Shown here piece by piece: positions 7,436 to 11,366 of a DNA stretch of 11,366 bases. Position numbers and translations under genes: made by a program. Below the pieces are notes generated by a model. The model saw only the letters and a program-made list of their open reading frames with translations, did not search any database and had not been told where the DNA came from. The first letter of the stretch is position 1. Each line of letters begins with the position of its first letter. This DNA is from Nitrososphaeraceae archaeon. Its GTDB lineage: Archaea > Thermoproteota > Nitrososphaeria > Nitrososphaerales > Nitrososphaeraceae. Location of the stretch: NCBI GenBank assembly GCA_025449515.1, contig JANWJI010000015.1, positions 1 to 11,366 on the forward strand, written 5' to 3'.

Positions 7436-7540
7436 TGAGATGACATCAGATCCAATTCTATAGACTAGGGCCCAATGTTATCCTGTTCAACTCAAATCAC
7501 TAGCGATACAAACTGGAACCTTGAGGGGAAGGTTCATCAA

Positions 7541-7610
7541 ACTTAGAAAATGTTTATAATCTGATATGCTGCATATCCGTATTAGAAGCACTTCAGATAT
7601 AATTATTTTG
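7541..7610. repeat. Dispersed intergenic repeat, copy 2
   Basis: TTTATAATCTGATATGCTGC, then CCGTATTAGAA and TTCAGATATAATTA match copy 3 at 9838-9898 and, less well, copy 1 at 3020-3070. It lies in the 3' flank of the second broken Cys/His gene. A further shared block follows at 7761-7870 (CTGCTACTATCTATA type), matching 3160-3260. Confidence 0.5.
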
Positions 7611-7875
7611 GATCTGATTTTAGTCTGATTTGGATAACTATTATTGGAATTGGTTACAAGCCTGAGATGTACTTTACATTCTAGAGGTATAGTTGAAAGT
7701 TAAACCACTGGTAGTATAATCAGTATGGCCATTCGCATTCACGGGTCTTTCAAATCAGATTCCCTTCGACTAATATGCTACTATCTACTATCTATAAATA
7801 TCAGCAATTTGTAGAGCCGACAGATATGTTTGAGTTAATCCTAAGTCCTGAATGTTTTACTATCCATAGAATCAG

Positions 7876-8428
7876 CTATGCATGAGTAATTTCGGGGCAT
7901 ATTAATAACGGTGATTTATGCGCCGCCGGACCTTTGTATTTGATATGATGTTCTATCGATTCCAGATGTACATTCTTTATTTCGGGATGCAATCTGCAGT
8001 AAAAGCATCCCTGCTTTACAGCGATTATCGGATAACATGGGCTCTGGTCTAAACCGTGTTCTGGAAGCGGTACATATAGCATAATTGGATTATTATAAAC
8101 GAAATCAGTTATCTAGATAATTCGTTGTGGTAACGGGGAACATGAGCGTGTGCGCCATTCAATGTTCCCGCCATGTTTCCCGTTAATATCGCTAGCGATG
8201 TGAGCGTGATTTTCGTCAGAACGGGAACACGGGAAAGTCTGGGAACTTTCTGGTACTTGTAGGATAGTAAATGATGCTATCTCATTTTCATTTTTACTTC
8301 CCACAGACACAGTAAAGTCCCCGAGTTCCCCGGTTTCCCGTTTATGCACAAATTGAGCGTGAATTTGGCCATTTTCAAACGGGGAACTAGCCGGGAAACT
8401 TTTTACTGATTTGGTCCCAATCGAACAT
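7876..8428 (-). pseudogene. Broken Cys/His-rich domain gene, copy 2 (one in-frame TAG)
   Basis: A minus-strand frame is open from 8451 to a final TAG at 7876, interrupted only by a TAG at 8113-8115. Before the stop it reads FENGQIHAQFVHKRETGELG, a low-complexity middle (GGN, FPCSR), then RTRSCSPLPQRII. After the stop it reads ITDFVYNNPIML, VPLPEHGLDQSPCYPII, then CFYCRLHPEIKNVHLESIEHH and HKSPLLICPEITHA. Copy 1 has Ser (TCG) at the TAG position. A better N-terminus, MFDWDQISKKFPG from ATG 8428, is in another frame and would need one frameshift near 8390. C16, C26, C29, H32, H45/H46 and H55 of the last 68 residues could form a zinc module. That 68-residue part could still be translated from ATG 8082. 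The parent function is not recognised. Confidence 0.6.
8221..8341. repeat. Inverted repeat with GGGAAC-type arms
   Basis: The arm at 8221-8249 (ACGGGAACACGGGAAAG onward) is complementary at about four-fifths of positions to the arm at 8314-8341 (AAAGTCCCCGAGTTCCCC onward), with a 64-base loop. Further GGGAAC/GTTCCC units flank it at 8133-8186 and 8380-8400, giving at least ten units within 270 bases. The loop matches part of the loop at 3708-3761. Read on the minus strand it lies inside the broken Cys/His gene, where such units would encode short Gly/Asn and Pro/Phe-type repeats. Confidence 0.7.
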
Positions 8429-8438
8429 CTTGTTTTTA

Positions 8439-8690
8439 TTAAACTACATCCTTAGAATGGTTTGCTTTCTTCTCTGGTCTTTCTAATATGATTCCAGTCT
8501 CTCGCAGATTAGTCTTAACTCCATTTAGCTTATTTCCTAAGGCCTGGGATGATTGGGGGCCATCTATCATTTCGGATTTAGCCACAAGCAAACTTGTTGA
8601 ATAAATCGTAAGAGATAGGTCTTGGTTAGTTCGTTTTACTGCGCCAGGATTTCTATTTCCAAGTGATGTCTTCTGCATTTGCATTTTCAT
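8439..8690 (-). CDS. Hypothetical 83-aa soluble protein
   Basis: I do not recognise this protein with confidence. It is rich in Lys, Asn and Ser, with no membrane segment and no Cys. It starts MKMQMQKTSLGNRN (Met at 1, 3 and 5 all usable). The central and C-terminal portion (SSQALGNKLNGVKTNLRETG, then ILERPEKKANHSKD) looks like a helix followed by a basic tail. It is divergent from the MDR oxidoreductase, only 35 bases between starts, and an AT-rich TATATAAT element on the minus strand lies about 27 bases before its ATG. That promoter placement is the best support for a real gene. Its stop is followed ten bases later by the ATG of the broken Cys/His gene, so they may once have been cotranscribed. 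Confidence 0.5.
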   Translation of the reverse strand: MKMQMQKTSLGNRNPGAVKRTNQDLSLTIYSTSLLVAKSEMIDGPQSSQALGNKLNGVKTNLRETGIILERPEKKANHSKDVV

Positions 8691-8725
8691 ACACTCTTTA
8701 ATATCTCATATTTTATTATATAGTA
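8691..8725. promoter_or_regulatory. Compact divergent promoter
   Basis: Only 35 bases separate two divergent starts. ATTATATAG (about 8716-8723) is placed 25-30 bases before the minus-strand ATG at 8690. CTTTAATAT (8695-8703) is placed about 25-30 bases before the plus-strand ATG at 8726. Each TATA box falls close to the other gene's transcription start, so both transcripts would be leaderless and initiation complexes would compete. Positions are by eye. Confidence 0.45.
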
Positions 8726-9664
8726 ATGAAGTCTGCTCAAATTAATAGGTACGGAGGCAGCGAGGTTATTGAGATTAACCATAATACACCTGAACCATCT
8801 TTATCTTCTGGAAAAGTTTTAGTTAGCGTAAAAGCTGCTAGCGTAAATCCAGCAGATTGGAAAATTCGTGAAGGATCTTTCCAACAAATGATACAACTTC
8901 AATTCCCCTTTACCTTGGGGATGGATTTTTCTGGCGTTATCAAACAAGTTGGGGAAGGGGTCTCTTTAGACTTTAAACAAGGGGATGAAGTATATGGACA
9001 GGCTGGTGTTATTAACGGAGGATCAGGAGCATTTGCAGAAATGGCTTTGGCAAAGGCGGAAAGTATCGCAAATAAACCAAAGAGGCTAAGCCATGTCGAA
9101 GCGGCAGCCTTACCGCTTGTGGGCGTCAGTGCGTGGCGGGCACTTTTTGAAAACATTGGATTATCAAAAGGTCAGCGGATTCTAATTCATGGTGGGGCAG
9201 GAGGTATAGGATCAATTGCCATACAGCTTGCCAACTACTTGGGAGCATTCGTCGCGACAACAGTAAGTGCAAATGATAAGGTGTTCGTTCAAGAATTGGG
9301 AGCTGATCATGTCATAGACTACATGAGCCAGAACTTTGAAGATCTATTGCATGACTACGATTCAGTCTTTGATACTGTAGGCGGAGAGACATACAAAAGA
9401 TCTTTCAAGGTCTTAAAGAAGGGCGGCATAATTATTTCTATGCTAGAGCAGCCAAACTCAGAGCTAATGAATCAATATAATGTCAAGGCGATATTTCAGT
9501 TCACGCAAGCAGATAGACAACGGTTGACAAAATTGGCAGAGTGGGTAGATCAAAATAATATAAGGGTAAATACAGACAGGACATTTTTACTAGATGAAGC
9601 TGATAAGGCACTAGACTACCAAAAGGATGTCCATCCAAGAGGTAAAGTAGTCCTCACGATGTAA
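8726..9664 (+). CDS. NADP-dependent MDR oxidoreductase (zinc-independent, quinone-reductase-like)
   Basis: The protein has 312 residues, the usual length for the zinc-free medium-chain dehydrogenase/reductase group. The N-terminal GroES-like domain (about 1-125) carries VKAASVNPADWKIREG at 35-50 and the LGMDFSGVIKQVGEGV block at 64-79, followed by GDEVYG. The nucleotide-binding Rossmann fold begins near 150 with HGGAGGIGSIAIQLA at 155-169, the glycine motif of NAD(P)H-binding reductases; GADHVIDY and FDTVGGETY are further family blocks. Catalytic and structural zinc ligands of alcohol dehydrogenases are absent. Family members reduce quinones or activated alkenes with NADPH; the actual substrate is unknown. 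The ending HPRGKVVLTM is the typical C-terminus, so the gene is complete. It is cytoplasmic and monocistronic, with a divergent neighbour. Confidence 0.92.
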   Translation: MKSAQINRYGGSEVIEINHNTPEPSLSSGKVLVSVKAASVNPADWKIREGSFQQMIQLQFPFTLGMDFSGVIKQVGEGVSLDFKQGDEVYGQAGVINGGSGAFAEMALAKAESIANKPKRLSHVEAAALPLVGVSAWRALFENIGLSKGQRILIHGGAGGIGSIAIQLANYLGAFVATTVSANDKVFVQELGADHVIDYMSQNFEDLLHDYDSVFDTVGGETYKRSFKVLKKGGIIISMLEQPNSELMNQYNVKAIFQFTQADRQRLTKLAEWVDQNNIRVNTDRTFLLDEADKALDYQKDVHPRGKVVLTM

Positions 9665-9784
9665 GAAGAGAAAGTACCAGTAGCAATTGTATCTGTTCGC
9701 CTCCGCGAGTCATATTTTGTAAGGCTTCCAAATAATTTTTACCTAGAATATAGTATGTAGCCCACCTCATAATAGAAATAAAAA

Positions 9785-9905
9785 TTTTTATCATCATACC
9801 AAGATGTCAGTCGACACATTGCTCTCTCAATTCAGAAAAGGTTTTTGATGTGATACGCTGCACATCGTATTAGAATACTCTATTTTCAGATATAATTAAA
9901 AGAGT
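9785..9905. repeat. Dispersed intergenic repeat, copy 3
   Basis: TTTATCATCAT, GTCAGTCGACAC, then TGATACGCTGCACATCGTAT, TAGAA and TTTCAGATATAATTA match copies 1 (2985-3110) and 2 (7541-7610). Unlike those copies no trace of the Cys/His gene follows; the short-chain dehydrogenase comes instead. The remainder of 9665-9986 holds no gene. Confidence 0.55.
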
Positions 9906-9949
9906 ACATAGTGGTCATTTGTTCAATCACTTACCATATAGTCACTTGT

Positions 9950-9960
9950 TAATTTATTTA
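9950..9960 (+). promoter_or_regulatory. Probable TATA box for the SDR gene
   Basis: TAATTTATTTA lies 27-37 bases before the ATG at 9987, consistent with an archaeal promoter giving a leaderless or very short-leader transcript. The AT-rich surroundings lower specificity. Confidence 0.4.
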
Positions 9961-9986
9961 CTTCCATCTTTATAATTAATATTATT

Positions 9987-10826
9987 ATGAAATCACGAAA
10001 TGTTGCTCTTGTTACAGGCAGCTCCAGCGGCATAGGATTTGAAACAGCTCTGCAGTTAGCTAGGAGTGGGTTTAATACGTACGCTTCTATGCGTAACCTT
10101 GAGAAATCCAAAAATATAACAGAAATAGCCAATAGGGAAAATCTGCCACTGCAAGTTGTTCAACTAGATGTCAATAATGACAGATCTGTCAAAGAAGCAA
10201 TTGGCAGGATAGAACAGGAACAAGAAAGGCTAGATGTATTAGTTAATAACGCAGGATATGTATTACTAGGACCAATAGAACAGCTTTCTATTAAAGAATT
10301 CAAAGAACAATTTGAGACCAATTTTTTCGGTGTTATCAGAATTATAAAAGAAGTATTGCCTATTATGAGAAGACAAAGAGGAGGCACAATAGTAAATATT
10401 AGTTCTTCGGCTGGAAGAATTGGACTCCCACTCAATTCTCCTTATGTGGCCTCAAAGTTTGCGCTAGAAGGATTATCAGAATCTATAGCTTATGAAGTAG
10501 AGCAGTTTGGAATTAGAGTAGTTATAATTGAACCCGGTTTTATCAGAACTAACCTTATAAACTCAGGCACTTCACCAAAAAAAGCTTTAGACCCAAAATC
10601 TCCCTATTTTTCACTTATGCAAAAGGTAGAGAACCACTTTAAATCAATGATGGAAAATGTATCATCATCTTCTCCACCAGAAGAAGTGGCAAAGGTTATA
10701 CTACAAGCCGTAAGGTCAGAAAATCCAGAACTAAGATATACTGTAGGTACTACTATAATACAAGCAAGAATGAATATGCCTGACAGGGAGTTTCGAAAAA
10801 TGATAATGCAAAATTTTTCAATGTAG
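9987..10826 (+). CDS. Short-chain dehydrogenase/reductase (classical SDR)
   Basis: The protein has 279 residues and an ATG start; it is complete. The cofactor motif TGSSSGIG is at 10-17, D61 in QLDVNND contacts adenine, NNAG is at 87-90, the catalytic Ser lies in NISSSAG (139-141), and the YxxxK pair is Y153/K157 in YVASK. PGF at 183-185 follows the active site, then IRTNL, as in many classical SDRs. Basic residues after strand 2 (SMRNLEK) suggest NADP(H) over NAD(H). The C-terminal extension after about 200 (SPYFSLMQKVENHF, then VAKVILQAV and RYTVG) is common in the 'oxidoreductase, SDR family' group related to 17-beta-hydroxysteroid/retinol dehydrogenase types. The substrate is unknown. A transporter gene follows after 34 bases in the same direction, so the two are probably cotranscribed. 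Confidence 0.93.
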   Translation: MKSRNVALVTGSSSGIGFETALQLARSGFNTYASMRNLEKSKNITEIANRENLPLQVVQLDVNNDRSVKEAIGRIEQEQERLDVLVNNAGYVLLGPIEQLSIKEFKEQFETNFFGVIRIIKEVLPIMRRQRGGTIVNISSSAGRIGLPLNSPYVASKFALEGLSESIAYEVEQFGIRVVIIEPGFIRTNLINSGTSPKKALDPKSPYFSLMQKVENHFKSMMENVSSSSPPEEVAKVILQAVRSENPELRYTVGTTIIQARMNMPDREFRKMIMQNFSM

Positions 10827-10860
10827 ATCTCCTGATATCAATATGTCGATGTGAAACCAT

Positions 10861-11366
10861 ATGCTGGCAAAGATCAAGCAGTCCCCTTGGATGACACTTG
10901 CAATCCTAAGTTCTATCGGTCTTATAACCATGCATGCAGAGACTATGCTGCTACCAGCTATTCCAGATATTATTAGGGACTTTCATATTAATTACAGTAC
11001 ATCATCTTGGATACTTACAGCATACTTGATTTCAGGTGCTGTTATGACCCCGATTGCTGGTAAGTTATCTGATATCTATGGAAAAAAGAAGATTCTACTT
11101 ATAATAATGATAATCTATACCATAGGTGTTACTTTAGGTGGTTTAGCATTTTCTATCTCTTTTCTATTTATTGCTAGAATAATTCAGGGCGTTGGTCTCT
11201 CTATGTTTCCAATAGCTTTTGGTATCATACGATCTCAATTTCCTTCACAAAAACTAGCGGTGGCCCAAGGAATTTTCATAAGTACTTTTGCGGGTGGATC
11301 TGCAGTGGGTTTAGCAGTAGGAGGACCAATAGTCAGTTACTTTGGATGGCACGCGACCTTTTTTTC
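10861..11366 (+). CDS. MFS transporter, DHA2 (EmrB/QacA)-like, partial
   Basis: The gene begins with an ATG at 10861, shortly after an in-frame TGA, and runs off the window after 168 codons (no stop). The product opens MLAKIKQSPWMTLAILSSIG and contains about four to five membrane helices in the visible part. Diagnostic blocks are LLPAIPDIIRDF, SSWILTAYLISGAVMTPIAG, motif A as GKLSDIYGKKKIL between helices 2 and 3, a FIARIIQGVGLSMFPIAFG segment (motif B region, with R in helix 4) and a GGSAVGLAVGGPIVSYFGWH segment matching motif C of drug/proton antiporters. The family exports drugs or metabolites using the proton gradient, with 12 or 14 helices; only the first third is here. Short spacing to the SDR gene suggests an operon. 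Confidence 0.9.
   Translation, partial: MLAKIKQSPWMTLAILSSIGLITMHAETMLLPAIPDIIRDFHINYSTSSWILTAYLISGAVMTPIAGKLSDIYGKKKILLIIMIIYTIGVTLGGLAFSISFLFIARIIQGVGLSMFPIAFGIIRSQFPSQKLAVAQGIFISTFAGGSAVGLAVGGPIVSYFGWHATFF

Noticed and set aside
7234..7455. Minus-strand ORF of 73 codons across the CCCGGG inverted repeat
   Set aside because: Its sequence is dictated by the inverted repeat arms (the ends read RDTRVIF and YPGYLG), and I recognise no family. It may be a scrap of the same decayed family, but support is too weak to call a gene.
8899..9156. Minus-strand ORF inside the MDR oxidoreductase gene
   Set aside because: It is antisense to a fully conserved enzyme and has no recognisable motif.
9923..10435. 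Minus-strand ORFs opposite the SDR gene start and core
   Set aside because: They overlap the catalytic motifs of the SDR on the other strand and have no family signal.
1..11366. CRISPR array, insertion sequence with transposase, rRNA or tRNA genes
   Set aside because: No regularly spaced direct repeats, no DDE or HUH transposase motifs and no rRNA- or tRNA-like segments were found by reading; the repeats present are few, diverged and unevenly spaced.

Overview
This window reads as chromosome from a low-GC, soil-type ammonia-oxidising archaeon of the Nitrososphaeria (Thaumarchaeota), closest in style to Nitrosocosmicus or Nitrososphaera. The grounds are family resemblance (a basic zinc-ribbon protein, a DUF6659-like protein, a secreted protein ending in KIWEWK, a small helical protein with a QQQKMI motif), AT-rich TATA-type promoters 25-30 bases before start codons without Shine-Dalgarno sites, and long, weakly coding gaps. 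Placement rests on recalled family features, not on a search.

Layout. 1-2400 holds small lineage-type genes: zinc ribbon (minus), DUF6659-like protein (plus), an unrecognised 61-aa ORF (minus) and a secreted protein (plus). 2530-4028 is largely decayed: a possible MBL-hydrolase C-terminal remnant and a broken copy of a gene with a Cys/His-rich C-terminal domain. 4029-4664 is a class I SAM methyltransferase, followed by an unrecognised minus-strand ORF. 5402-5650 is a membrane-protein remnant with a CPSC motif. 6127-6579 is a stand-alone receiver-domain response regulator. 6804-7084 is a small conserved protein apparently broken by one frameshift. 7313-8428 holds a GC-rich inverted repeat and a second broken copy of the Cys/His gene. 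8439-8690 and 8726-9664 are a divergent pair (unrecognised small protein; zinc-independent MDR oxidoreductase). 9987-10826 is a short-chain dehydrogenase, followed 34 bases later by an MFS drug-exporter-type transporter cut by the window end.

The intact genes are mostly single units: redox enzymes, a methyltransferase, one signalling protein, one exported protein and one exporter. I see no defence, CRISPR or biosynthetic system. The most unusual structure is a pair of diverged paralogous loci (about 3000-3850 and 7540-8430, same orientation). Both carry the same decayed gene. Each has an inverted repeat at the corresponding position, yet the arm sequences differ between copies (GGTATCC type versus GGGAAC type). 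A piece of their shared 3' flank occurs a third time before the short-chain dehydrogenase. Several independent gene remnants make this a region of duplication and gene loss.
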